From Mediterraneibacter glycyrrhizinilyticus (GTDB lineage Bacteria; Bacillota; Clostridia; Lachnospirales; Lachnospiraceae): a DNA stretch of 64,000 nt. The position numbers and the translations under genes are program-made. The stretch lies in contig NZ_JACJLR010000009.1 in the NCBI RefSeq assembly GCF_016902345.1, positions 1-64,000 on the forward strand, given 5' to 3'. Numbering within the stretch: the stretch's first letter is position 1; each line of letters starts with the position of its first letter. The notes under the pieces were generated by a model. That model did not search any database. It was not told the origin of the DNA and was given only the letters and a program-made list of their open reading frames with translations. This document shows positions 8,025-16,293 of the stretch, piece by piece.

Positions 8025-8047
8025 ATGAGGCTGGTTTCCCTTATAAT
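8019..8047 (+). promoter_or_regulatory. Promoter of scpAB
   Basis: TTGTAA (8019-8024), exactly 17 bases, TATAAT (8042-8047). The -35 box overlaps the stop codon of the previous gene. A leader of about 115 bases follows, with a hairpin CGGCAGC...GCTGCCG near 8064-8087. Confidence 0.8.
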
Positions 8048-8169
8048 AGAAATATTGACGCGCGGCAGCGCGTGCCGGTGCTGCCGAACCGTCTGTGCAT
8101 TATCTGGCAAAGAAAAATCGTGCAGGGGTGCAGAGACGCTGGTGTATTTATGTTTTGAGGGAGATTTCT

Positions 8170-8949
8170 ATGGGAATACCGGTTAAGTTAGAGGTGTTTG
8201 AAGGACCGCTTGACCTGCTTCTTCACCTGATCGATAAGAATAAGATCGATATCTATGACATACCGATCGTTGAGATCACGAACCAATATATGGATTATAT
8301 CAAACAGATGCAGAAGGAAGATCTGAACGTCATGAGCGAGTTCCTTGTCATGGCGGCGACCCTTCTGGATATCAAGTGCCGGATGCTCCTTCCGAAAGAA
8401 GTGACGGAAGAGGGCGAGGAAGTGGATCCGAGGCAGGAACTGGTTGAACAGCTCCTGCAGTATAAGATGTACAAGTATATGGCGTATGAGCTGAAAGACC
8501 GTCAGGTGGATTCGGACCAGATCATGTACAAATCCCCGACCATACCGGAGGAAGTGGCGGAGTATGTAGAACCGGTAGATCTGGATGTCCTGCTGGACGG
8601 GCTGACATTGAGAAAGCTGAACAAGGTTTTCCATGAAGTGATGAGACGCCAGACAGACAAGATCGACCCTGTCAGGAGCAAATTCGGGAAGATCGAGAAG
8701 GAAGAAGTCTCGCTCTCTGATAAATTTGACCATATTCATGAATACATGAAGGAACATGCACGTTTCAGTTTTCGTCAGCTTCTGGAAAAACAGAGGAGCA
8801 AGATGCATATCGTGGTGACGTTTCTTGCGATCCTGGAAATGATGAAGCTGGGAGAGATCCGCGTGGAGCAGGAGGAGAACTGTGGCGAGATTATGATTGA
8901 AAGGACTGGATATATCAATGGAGATAGAGAAGCTTCAGGGGGCGATTGA
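8170..8949 (+). CDS. scpA: Segregation and condensation protein A
   Basis: 259 aa from the ATG at 8170 (GAGGGAG upstream). The N-terminus (VKLEVFEGPLDLLLHLIDKNKIDIYDIPI) is the SMC-head-contacting domain of the kleisin ScpA, and the C-terminal winged helix ends with AILEMMKLGEIRVEQ. With ScpB and SMC it forms the bacterial condensin that organises and segregates the chromosome. The coding region overlaps scpB by 32 bases, so the subunits are probably translated together. Confidence 0.95.
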   Translation: MGIPVKLEVFEGPLDLLLHLIDKNKIDIYDIPIVEITNQYMDYIKQMQKEDLNVMSEFLVMAATLLDIKCRMLLPKEVTEEGEEVDPRQELVEQLLQYKMYKYMAYELKDRQVDSDQIMYKSPTIPEEVAEYVEPVDLDVLLDGLTLRKLNKVFHEVMRRQTDKIDPVRSKFGKIEKEEVSLSDKFDHIHEYMKEHARFSFRQLLEKQRSKMHIVVTFLAILEMMKLGEIRVEQEENCGEIMIERTGYINGDREASGGD

Positions 8950-9487
8950 GGCGATCCTTTTTACCATGGGAGATTCCGTGGAACTGGAGAAGATCGCGGC
9001 GGCGATCGGGCACGATGAAGAGACGACGAGAAAGCTCATACATAACATGATGGACCGCTATGAAGAGGAGAGCCGCGGCATCCGCATCATAGAGCTGGAT
9101 CATTCTTTTCAGCTGTGCACAAAGAAAGAAATGTATGAATATTTGATCCGTGTCGCAAAACAGCCCAAGCGGTATGTCCTGACAGATGTTCTCCTGGAGA
9201 CTCTTTCGATCATTGCGTACAAGCAGCCGGTGACCAAGCTTGAGATTGAAAAGATCCGCGGTGTCAAGTCAGACCATGCGGTGAACAAGCTGGTTGAGTA
9301 CGGGCTGGTGGAGGAGACGGGGCGTCTGGAGGCGCCCGGAAGACCGCTCCTTTTTGGAACTACAGAAGAATTTCTTCGCAGGTTCAGCGTCCATTCTCTG
9401 GACGAACTTCCGACTCTCAACGAAGAACAGATCGAACACTTTAAGGAAGAGGCAGAGGACGAGGCGCAGTTGAAACTGGATATCTGA
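8918..9487 (+). CDS. scpB: Segregation and condensation protein B
   Basis: 189 aa from the ATG at 8918 (AAAGGA upstream), starting inside scpA. It starts with EKLQGAIEAILFTMG and contains two winged-helix domains, the second with LSIIAYKQPVTKLEIEKIRG and GRPLLFGTTEEFLRRF, diagnostic of ScpB. It dimerises and binds the middle of ScpA within the SMC complex. Length is typical. Confidence 0.95.
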   Translation: MEIEKLQGAIEAILFTMGDSVELEKIAAAIGHDEETTRKLIHNMMDRYEEESRGIRIIELDHSFQLCTKKEMYEYLIRVAKQPKRYVLTDVLLETLSIIAYKQPVTKLEIEKIRGVKSDHAVNKLVEYGLVEETGRLEAPGRPLLFGTTEEFLRRFSVHSLDELPTLNEEQIEHFKEEAEDEAQLKLDI

Positions 9488-9613
9488 TCGGATCTGGGAT
9501 CAGCCGGCTCTGCCAGGGTATCCGGGCAGACTGGCGGCGCGGGAAGGAAAGTTCTAGCCTCGGGAGAACAGGCATAGATTATCAGTAAGACATATGCGCG
9601 GGAGCGGTCTGCA

Positions 9614-10849
9614 ATGAAGAAAAGCAGAGAAAATAATCGGAGAAAAAAGGCCCTTGTCCTTGCGTGTTTCCTCTTCTTTATAACAGTCTGCGCGGGATTT
9701 GCAGCAGAGGCAGAGGAAAATGCGGACGAGATCACAGGCTCAGAACTGTACGCCCGGTCGGCGGTCCTGATGGACGCGGACAGCGGGCGTATTTTATTTG
9801 CCAAAAACGGACAGGAAGAACTTGCCATGGCGAGCACGACGAAGATCATGACCTGTATCCTGGCACTGGAGAACGGCATCCTTTCCGACCCGGTCCAGGT
9901 CAGCGCAAACGCTTCCTCCCAGCCTGAAGTCAGGCTGGGAATGCGGGAGGGACAGAAGTTTTATCTTGAAGATCTTCTGTATTCACTCATGCTGGAGTCC
10001 CACAATGACTCTGCTGTCGCGATCGCAGAACATATTGGCGGGAGCGTGGAAGGCTTCGCCTCTATGATGAATCAAAAGGCAATGGACCTTTCATGCAGCA
10101 GTACATATTTTATCACCCCGAACGGCCTGGATGCGCAGGATGAGACTGGGACGCACCATACAACTGCGGAAGACCTGGCGCGGATCATGAAGTACTGTAT
10201 CATGGAGTCGGAGAAAAAAGAGGACTTTCTTACGATTACCCGGACACAGACTTATCAGTTTGCGGACTGTGACGGCGAGGGTTCCTATTCGTGCCAGAAC
10301 CACAACCTTTTTCTTCAGATGATGGAGGGGGCTCTTTCGGGAAAGACGGGGTTTACTGCTGATGCAGGGTACTGTTATGTGGGAGCGCTCCGGTGGGATG
10401 AAAGGACCTTTATCGTTGCCCTGCTTGCATGTGGGTGGCCGAACAACAAAGGATACAAATGGTCGGATACGAAGAAACTGATGGAATATGCACTGGAGAA
10501 CTATGAGTACCGGCAGATCGACGTGAGTCTGGATGCAGGGGCGGTGCGCGTCAGGGAAGGGACGGACGGGGGATTCCCGCGGACGGAGGAAGTGCTGCTG
10601 AAAACAGAAGCGCAGGCGGAGCCGTTCCGTGTCCTGCTCAGGCGGAATGAAGATGTCTCCGTTACTTATGACCTCCCGGAGAGTGTTTTTGCTCCTGTGC
10701 AGAAAGGACAGGAGCTGGGATCAGTGACTTACAGCCTGGATGGGATCAGATTGAAAACCTACCCGGTGACGGCTTCGAAAACGATTGAACGAAGGACGTT
10801 TAAAGTCTGTCTGAATTATATTTGTGGTGTGTTTTGCTTTGGATATTAA
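9614..10849 (+). CDS. D-alanyl-D-alanine carboxypeptidase, second paralogue
   Basis: 411 aa. A lysine-rich start followed by a signal peptide (ALVLACFLFFITVCAGFAAEA), then the S11 domain: S74-x-x-K77 (STTK), SHN (SxN) and SGKTGFT (KTG). A C-terminal beta domain follows and the protein ends with a hydrophobic segment (YICGVFCFGY) that could be an amphipathic or short anchor. It trims peptidoglycan pentapeptides, like the gene at 5025, but lacks that gene's acidic linker. The ~125 bases before it hold no clear terminator. Possibly specialised for sporulation or septum growth; this cannot be told from sequence. Confidence 0.92.
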   Translation: MKKSRENNRRKKALVLACFLFFITVCAGFAAEAEENADEITGSELYARSAVLMDADSGRILFAKNGQEELAMASTTKIMTCILALENGILSDPVQVSANASSQPEVRLGMREGQKFYLEDLLYSLMLESHNDSAVAIAEHIGGSVEGFASMMNQKAMDLSCSSTYFITPNGLDAQDETGTHHTTAEDLARIMKYCIMESEKKEDFLTITRTQTYQFADCDGEGSYSCQNHNLFLQMMEGALSGKTGFTADAGYCYVGALRWDERTFIVALLACGWPNNKGYKWSDTKKLMEYALENYEYRQIDVSLDAGAVRVREGTDGGFPRTEEVLLKTEAQAEPFRVLLRRNEDVSVTYDLPESVFAPVQKGQELGSVTYSLDGIRLKTYPVTASKTIERRTFKVCLNYICGVFCFGY

Positions 10850-10861
10850 AAAAGATCAATG

Positions 10862-10964
10862 CGAATGATTAATTTTGTCACTAGTATCGATTCGAATCAT
10901 GTGTTAGTATAAGTGAAGATAAAATAAAACAACCAAATTGATTAAATATAAGGAGACGAATGAT
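10862..10964. promoter_or_regulatory. Three phased CGAATSAT boxes before leuA-AraC fusion
   Basis: CGAATGAT at 10862-10869, CGAATCAT at 10893-10900 and CGAATGAT at 10957-10964: same orientation, start-to-start spacing 31 and 64 bases, close to 3 and 6 helical turns. The middle copy lies within the palindrome GATTCGAATC (10889-10898), and the last overlaps the translation start. A -10-like TAGTAT/TATAAG lies at 10905-10913 without a good -35 box, which would suit an activator-dependent promoter. They are candidate binding sites for the AraC domain encoded immediately downstream. Confidence 0.5.
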
Positions 10965-10965
10965 C

Positions 10966-12954
10966 ATGGAAAACTGGAAGAAATACGAAAAATCATATTT
11001 TATGCCGCCCGAGCCGTGCTATGACTGGGTGAAAAAAGATTCGATCGAGAAACATCCGATCTGGTGCAGCGTGGATCTGCGCGACGGAAATCAGGCGTTG
11101 ATCGAACCTATGAGCCTGGATGAAAAACTGGAATTCTTCCAGCTCCTTCTTGATGTGGGGTTCAAGGTGATCGAAGTAGGATTCCCAGCCGCCTCTGAGA
11201 CCGAGTACCAGTTCGTGCGGACTCTGATCGAGCAGAACATGATCCCGGATGACGTTACGATCCAGGTGCTGACCCAGGCGAGGGAACACATCATCAAGCG
11301 TACCTTTGAAGCGGTCAAAGGCGCGCCCCACGCGATTATCCACGTCTACAATTCCACATCTGTTGCACAGAGAGAACAGGTGTTTAAAAAAGACAAGGAG
11401 CAGGTCAAGAAGATCGCGACGGACGGAGCGGAACTCCTGAAAAAGCTGGCGGACGAGACAAATGGAAATTTCACCTTTGAGTACAGCCCGGAGAGTTTCC
11501 AGGGAACAGAAGTGGATTATGCGCTTGAGGTCTGTAATGCGGTGCTGGAGATCTGGAAGCCGACGCCGGAGAACAAGGCGGTCATCAATCTCCCGACAAC
11601 AGTGGAGAACGCGATGCCCCATGTGTTTGCGAGCCAGGTGGAATATTTTAACAAGCATCTGGTATACCGTGACAGCGTGATCCTTTCCCTGCATCCCCAC
11701 AATGACCGGGGATCCGGAGTCTGCGACGCAGAACTGGGGATCCTTGCCGGCGCGGACCGGATCGAGGGAACACTCTTCGGCAACGGGGAGCGTACCGGAA
11801 ATGTTGATATCGTGACTCTGGCGATGAACATGTTCTCCCAGGGAGTGGATCCGGGACTGGATTTCTCTAATATGAGCGATATCTGCGAGGTATATGAGCG
11901 GGTCACAAGGATGAACGTCTCTCCACGGCAGCCCTACGCCGGAGAACTTGTATTCACTGCATTTTCCGGCTCTCATCAGGACGCTATCGCAAAAGGAATG
12001 GCGTGGAGAGAGGAGAAGAACCTGGACAAATGGAGCGTGCCCTATCTGCCCATCGATCCTCAGGATGTGGGAAGGAGATACGATTCCGATGTGATCCGTA
12101 TCAACAGCCAGTCCGGAAAAGGCGGCGTGAACTATATCCTGAAGCAGGGCTTCGGGATCAGCCTGCCAGAGAAGATGAGAGAGGAAGTTGGATATCTTGT
12201 GAAAGATGTGTCCGACAAGGCGCACAAAGAACTGACTCCAGATCTGGTATACCATATCTTCGAGGACAACTACATCAATGCGAAACCAGTGTTTACAGTG
12301 GATGAATGTCACTTTAAACAGGAGGACGGAATCGTCGCAGAGGCCACGATCCATCACAACGGAAATAATCTGAAGATCACAGGGGTTGGAAACGGACGTC
12401 TGGACGCGGTGAGCAATGCCATCAAGCATTATTTCGATGTGAGCTACGAGCTGGCAGTTTACGAGGAACACTCCCTGACAAAAGGTTCCTCCTCGAGAGC
12501 GGTTGCCTATGTGGGCGTAGTCTGCAACAAGAAACGCTACTGGGGTGTCGGGATCGATCCCGATATCATCAAGGCTTCCATCGAGGCGCTTGTCGTAGCG
12601 GTAAATAAGATCAAAGAGATCGCGGAGTCCAACGTGAACAAAGACGAGAGACTGCTGGAGATTACAAATTATATCTATGCAAACTATAAAGACGTCACAC
12701 TGGATGACCTTGCGGAGAAGTTCTTTCTCTCCAAACCGTATCTCTCCAAATATATCAAGGAGAAATCCGGGATGACCTTCGGGGATATCCTGAAGAAAGT
12801 CCGCATGAAAAAAGCGCGCGCCATGTTAAAGAGCAGCAGCGCCACGGTGGAGAGTATCGCGGAATCCGTGGGATATCAGAATGTAGAACACTTTAACCGC
12901 ATCTTTAAGAAAATGTATAATATCACACCGGTGCAGTACAGGAACCGTCACTAA
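10966..12954 (+). CDS. leuA: 2-isopropylmalate synthase with C-terminal AraC-type DNA-binding domain
   Basis: 662 aa from ATG 10966 (AAGGAG 10 bases upstream; ATG 10960 adds two residues). Residues ~1-430 are the TIM-barrel synthase: VDLRDGNQ (~37), the metal-binding HPHNDRG (~243-249) and the GNGERTGN loop. Residues ~440-550 are the leucine-binding LeuA dimer domain. From ~560 to the end lies a complete AraC/XylS module with two helix-turn-helix units ([21 protein letters not shown] and [20 protein letters not shown]) and the terminal ITPVQYR signature. It condenses acetyl-CoA with 2-ketoisovalerate in leucine synthesis. The single open frame has no stop between the domains. I infer a leucine-sensing enzyme that may also regulate transcription, perhaps its own. 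Confidence 0.93.
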   Translation: MENWKKYEKSYFMPPEPCYDWVKKDSIEKHPIWCSVDLRDGNQALIEPMSLDEKLEFFQLLLDVGFKVIEVGFPAASETEYQFVRTLIEQNMIPDDVTIQVLTQAREHIIKRTFEAVKGAPHAIIHVYNSTSVAQREQVFKKDKEQVKKIATDGAELLKKLADETNGNFTFEYSPESFQGTEVDYALEVCNAVLEIWKPTPENKAVINLPTTVENAMPHVFASQVEYFNKHLVYRDSVILSLHPHNDRGSGVCDAELGILAGADRIEGTLFGNGERTGNVDIVTLAMNMFSQGVDPGLDFSNMSDICEVYERVTRMNVSPRQPYAGELVFTAFSGSHQDAIAKGMAWREEKNLDKWSVPYLPIDPQDVGRRYDSDVIRINSQSGKGGVNYILKQGFGISLPEKMREEVGYLVKDVSDKAHKELTPDLVYHIFEDNYINAKPVFTVDECHFKQEDGIVAEATIHHNGNNLKITGVGNGRLDAVSNAIKHYFDVSYELAVYEEHSLTKGSSSRAVAYVGVVCNKKRYWGVGIDPDIIKASIEALVVAVNKIKEIAESNVNKDERLLEITNYIYANYKDVTLDDLAEKFFLSKPYLSKYIKEKSGMTFGDILKKVRMKKARAMLKSSSATVESIAESVGYQNVEHFNRIFKKMYNITPVQYRNRH

Positions 12955-12977
12955 AGCGGGACTGCCGGGGAGAAGAT

Positions 12978-13177
12978 CCGCCGGAAGGGATGTATTGCTC
13001 TCAGACACACTTTCGTTCGGAAAACCGCGCAGCGGTACATAAGATCGCAAAAAACGCGATCTAAGTGCCGGCGCGGTTTTAACGGTCTTCGAGCAACACA
13101 TCCCTTCCGGCTGGGCTTTTCCAACCGGCAGTTCCGGTTCAGGAGCGGCTGGGAGGACGCGCTTGCGCGCTGCTCCC
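12978..13177 (+). repeat. Structured intergenic repeat, copy A
   Basis: Four nested stems: CCGGAAGGGATG (12981-12992) with CATCCCTTCCGG (13099-13110); TTGCTC (12995-13000) with GAGCAA (13091-13096); AAAACCGCGC (13021-13030) with GCGCGGTTTT (13071-13080); AGATCGC (13042-13048) with GCGATCT (13056-13062). A further hairpin GGGAG...CTCCC (13151-13177) follows. Copy C at 25389 has the same layout with different stem sequences that still pair, while the unpaired parts (such as AAGTGCCG and AACGGTC) are conserved. It has no convincing gene. It lies after the leuA fusion gene and before pepP. Confidence 0.8.
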
Positions 13178-13215
13178 GACTGTCCGGCCCCGGGAGTGTA
13201 AAATTGTTGGATGGG

Positions 13216-13269
13216 AAGGGGATGTTTTTGGCCGGACAGAGAGAGTGCCGCAGCCGGAAATGTCCCCTT
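13216..13269. repeat. Central hairpin of palindromic island A/B
   Basis: AAGGGGATGTTTTTGGC (13216-13232) pairs, with four G-T wobbles, with GCCGGAAATGTCCCCTT (13253-13269). A competing 9-base inverted repeat TGTCCGGCC (13181-13189)/GGCCGGACA (13230-13238) shares part of the 5' arm. There is no T-tract, so termination is doubtful. Confidence 0.6.
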
Positions 13270-13287
13270 TCTGCCTTTGGATGACAG

Positions 13288-13362
13288 GGAGCGCGCAAAG
13301 CGCGTCCGCTGCATTGGTTTCCGAGCGGGAGCGTGTCCGCAGACAATACATCCCTCCGGCGG
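13288..13362 (-). repeat. Structured intergenic repeat, copy B (internally deleted)
   Basis: Read on the minus strand it starts CCGCCGGAGGGATG and follows the 5' half of the family (TTGTCT, then CAGCGGAC after AAACCAATGC), but then jumps straight to a GCGC-rich hairpin resembling the family's 3' hairpin. The 3' partners of stems 1-4 are missing. It faces copy A. Confidence 0.7.
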
Positions 13363-13462
13363 ACGCCCTCATCCCCCGCCCCGCCAAATCGCACAAAATT
13401 TATTGTTTTGCGAATACTTTAGTGTTATCATGGGAATGGATTTTACTGACAGGAGGATTTCT

Positions 13463-15250
13463 ATGAACGTTCATGATAGGATAGATGCTCTCCGCCGTGA
13501 GATGGAGAGCGCGGGAATCGATATTTACATCGTCCCGACTGCAGATCATCACCACAGTGAATATGTGGGGGAATATTTTAAAGTACGTCAGTTCCTTACC
13601 GGGTTTACCGGCTCGGCAGGGACTGCGGTGGTCACGAGGGACAAGGCGGGACTTTGGACAGACGGGAGATACTTTATCCAGGCAGACCGCCAGCTCTCCG
13701 GGAGCGTGATCACGCTGTACCGGATGGGGGAACCGGGCGTGGATACGGTGGAAGAATTTGTGGAAAAGGAACTGCCCCAGGGCGGTGTGATCGGTTTTGA
13801 CGGGCGCACTGTCGGGATCGCCGAGGGCAGAGAATACGAGAAGATCGCAGAGAAGAAGAAAGGCAGGCTGGACCAGGGCAGGGACCTGGGAGGAACTGTC
13901 TGGACAGACCGCCCGGAGATGCCAAAAGAGAAGGCTTTCCGCCTGGACGTGAAATACGCCGGGGAGAGTACAAGTTCCAAACTTGCCCGCATCCGGGAAA
14001 AGATGGAGGACTGCGGTGCGGATGTTCACCTCGTTTCCAGCCTGGATGATATCGCATGGATGCTCAATATCAGGGGAGGAGACGTTGCGTACTGCCCTCT
14101 GGTCCTTTCCTATGCGCTGATCTGGATGGACCATGTGGACTTCTATGCAGACCGGGACAAATTTTCTGATGAACTTCTGGAAGAACTGAACGAAGATGGC
14201 GTCCGTCTTCTTCCATACGCTCAGGTCTATGAAGATGTAAAACGACTGGAAAAAGACACGGTCGTTCTGCTCGACCCGGAGAGGATAAGCTATGCCCTTT
14301 ATAAAAACCTGCCGGAGCATGTGAGTACGATAGAAGAACAGAATCCGTCCATTCTCATGAAATCCATGAAGAATGACACGGAGGCGGAAAACATCCGGAA
14401 CGCCCATCTGAAAGACGGGATCGCCCACACACGTTTCATGTACTGGCTGAAGAAAAATATCGGAAAAATCCCCATGACAGAAATGTCCGCATCTGCTAAA
14501 CTGGAAGAGTTCCGGTCGGAGCAGGAGGGATATCTCGGCGCCAGCTTTGCGCCGATCAGCGCATTTGCCGATCATGGGGCGGTGATCCACTACAGCGCCA
14601 CGGAAGAGACGAATGTGGAACTGAAGGAAGGAAAACTCTTCCTGACGGATACCGGCGGACATTACTGGGAAGGGTCGACAGACATCACCCGGACTGTGGC
14701 GCTGGGCGAAGTGGGAGAGACGGAGAAGGAGCATTTCACTCTTGTTGCAAGGGCAATGCTGCGTCTTGCGAATACGGAGTTCCTCCACGGATGTACAGGG
14801 GCGAATCTTGACTGTATCGCGCGGGAGATCTTCTGGAAGGAGAAACTGAACTTCAATCATGGGACAGGGCACGGAGTGGGCTATCTCACGAATGTCCATG
14901 AGGCCCCTATTAATTTTCGCTGGAAAGAGGGAAACTTCCCTGCCCAGCCGCTGGAAAAGAATATGGTGATCTCAGATGAACCGGGGATCTACATCGAAGA
15001 CTCCCACGGGATCCGTCTGGAAAATCTCCTTCTTGTACAGAAAGATGAAGAAAATGAATATGGGCAGTTTATGAGATTCGAGATCCTGACCTGGGTGCCC
15101 ATCGATCTTGACGCCCTGCTTCCGGAGCGGATGACGGAAGAAGAGCGGAGCATGCTCAATGATTATCATAGAAAAGTATACGAGCTGATCGGTCCTCATC
15201 TGAACGAGGAGGAACGAGAGTGGCTGAAAGAATATACCCGTCAGATATAA
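13463..15250 (+). CDS. pepP: Xaa-Pro aminopeptidase (M24B)
   Basis: 595 aa from the ATG at 13463 (AGGAGG upstream). Two creatinase-like N-terminal domains precede the pita-bread catalytic domain. The metal ligands are visible: DTGGHYWEGSTDITR (two Asp), GTGHGVG (His), EPGIYIED (Glu) and MRFEILTWVP (Glu). This long three-domain form is common in Firmicutes and Bacteroidetes. It removes N-terminal residues before proline in the cytoplasm, helping peptide use. It stands alone between the A/B repeat island and the RpiR regulator. Confidence 0.94.
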   Translation: MNVHDRIDALRREMESAGIDIYIVPTADHHHSEYVGEYFKVRQFLTGFTGSAGTAVVTRDKAGLWTDGRYFIQADRQLSGSVITLYRMGEPGVDTVEEFVEKELPQGGVIGFDGRTVGIAEGREYEKIAEKKKGRLDQGRDLGGTVWTDRPEMPKEKAFRLDVKYAGESTSSKLARIREKMEDCGADVHLVSSLDDIAWMLNIRGGDVAYCPLVLSYALIWMDHVDFYADRDKFSDELLEELNEDGVRLLPYAQVYEDVKRLEKDTVVLLDPERISYALYKNLPEHVSTIEEQNPSILMKSMKNDTEAENIRNAHLKDGIAHTRFMYWLKKNIGKIPMTEMSASAKLEEFRSEQEGYLGASFAPISAFADHGAVIHYSATEETNVELKEGKLFLTDTGGHYWEGSTDITRTVALGEVGETEKEHFTLVARAMLRLANTEFLHGCTGANLDCIAREIFWKEKLNFNHGTGHGVGYLTNVHEAPINFRWKEGNFPAQPLEKNMVISDEPGIYIEDSHGIRLENLLLVQKDEENEYGQFMRFEILTWVPIDLDALLPERMTEEERSMLNDYHRKVYELIGPHLNEEEREWLKEYTRQI

Positions 15251-15350
15251 TGCGCGTCATAAGAACACAGCTCTCAATGCGTTCTTCGCCGAGAGAGTCT
15301 GCCTTAGTGATGCTGACGGAAGAGAGAAAGTAACAAGGAAAGACAGAAAA

Positions 15351-16289
15351 ATGGAACCAACAGAAAATACGACGAATGAACTGATCGTCAGAATCGAATC
15401 AAAATACTCTAAACTGAGCAAAGGGCAGAAGCGTCTCGCGGACTATGTGTGCCAGAACTACGACAAAGCGGTCTTTCTGACCGCGGCCCGTCTGGGGGAG
15501 ATCGTGGGAGTCAGTGAATCTACGGTAGTCCGTTTTGCCACGCAGCTGGGATACAAAGGATATCCGGGATTCCAGAAAGCCCTGGAAGAGCTGGTCAGGA
15601 ATAAACTGAATTCCATCCAGAGGATGGAAGTGACTTACGGAAGGATCAGCCAGAGTGAGATACTGGAGACTGTGCTCCACTCGGACATCGAAAAGATCAA
15701 ACTGACCCTCTCTGCCATCGACCATAAAGCATTTGATCTTGCCATTGACACCATACTGGAGGCGAAGAAGATCTACGTTATCGGGATCCGGAGCTGTGCG
15801 CCTCTTGCTTCGTTTCTGAGTTTCTATCTGAACCTGGTCTGCGATGACGTGACTGCGGTCACGACAAACAGTTCCAGTGAGATATTTGAACAGCTCATAC
15901 GGATCGGGGAGAAGGATGTCATCATCGGCATCAGCTTCCCACGCTACTCCATGCGTACGCTGAAGGCCCTGGAGTTTGCGAGCAACCGGAAGGCAAAAGT
16001 GATCACACTGACGGACAGTGTCCATTCCCCGATGAACCTGTACTCTTCCTGTAACCTGATCGCACGCAGCGATATGGCATCCATCGTGGATTCCCTGGTC
16101 GCGCCTCTGAGTGTGATCAATGCGCTGGTCGTTGCACTCTGTATGAAAAAGCAGAAAGAAGTGGTCAGCACGCTGGAAACGCTGGAGGAGATCTGGGGAG
16201 AGTATCAAGTGTACAGCGGAGACGAACTGAATCCGGTGAGCGGAAAAGTCTCTGTAGAGCATGACGGAAAAACGCGGGGAGGCAGGTAA
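15351..16289 (+). CDS. MurR/RpiR family transcriptional regulator
   Basis: 312 aa. Residues ~8-85 form the RpiR helix-turn-helix (KLSKGQKRLADYV, then GVSESTVVRFATQLGYKGYPGFQ). Residues ~120-260 form a SIS sugar-phosphate-binding domain (YVIGIRSCAPLASFLSFYL; ITLTDSVHSP). Such proteins sense phosphosugars, often for amino-sugar or cell-wall recycling genes. No sugar catabolic genes are next to it; the following gene is an HI0933-type flavoprotein 4 bases downstream, so its target cannot be named. Confidence 0.9.
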   Translation: MEPTENTTNELIVRIESKYSKLSKGQKRLADYVCQNYDKAVFLTAARLGEIVGVSESTVVRFATQLGYKGYPGFQKALEELVRNKLNSIQRMEVTYGRISQSEILETVLHSDIEKIKLTLSAIDHKAFDLAIDTILEAKKIYVIGIRSCAPLASFLSFYLNLVCDDVTAVTTNSSSEIFEQLIRIGEKDVIIGISFPRYSMRTLKALEFASNRKAKVITLTDSVHSPMNLYSSCNLIARSDMASIVDSLVAPLSVINALVVALCMKKQKEVVSTLETLEEIWGEYQVYSGDELNPVSGKVSVEHDGKTRGGR

Positions 16290-16293
16290 GGAA

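Noticed and set aside
10850-10965. Leucine leader peptide or attenuator before leuA
   Set aside because: No Leu-rich short frame, terminator hairpin or T-box found in the 116 bases.
13211-13462. N-terminal extension of the pepP frame through the A/B repeat island
   Set aside because: The AGGAGG site and normal protein start at 13463 decide the start; the upstream part is structured repeat.
13400-14899. Long minus-strand open frame (499 codons) opposite pepP
   Set aside because: Antisense shadow of a well-supported gene; His/Arg/Pro-rich translation, no motifs.
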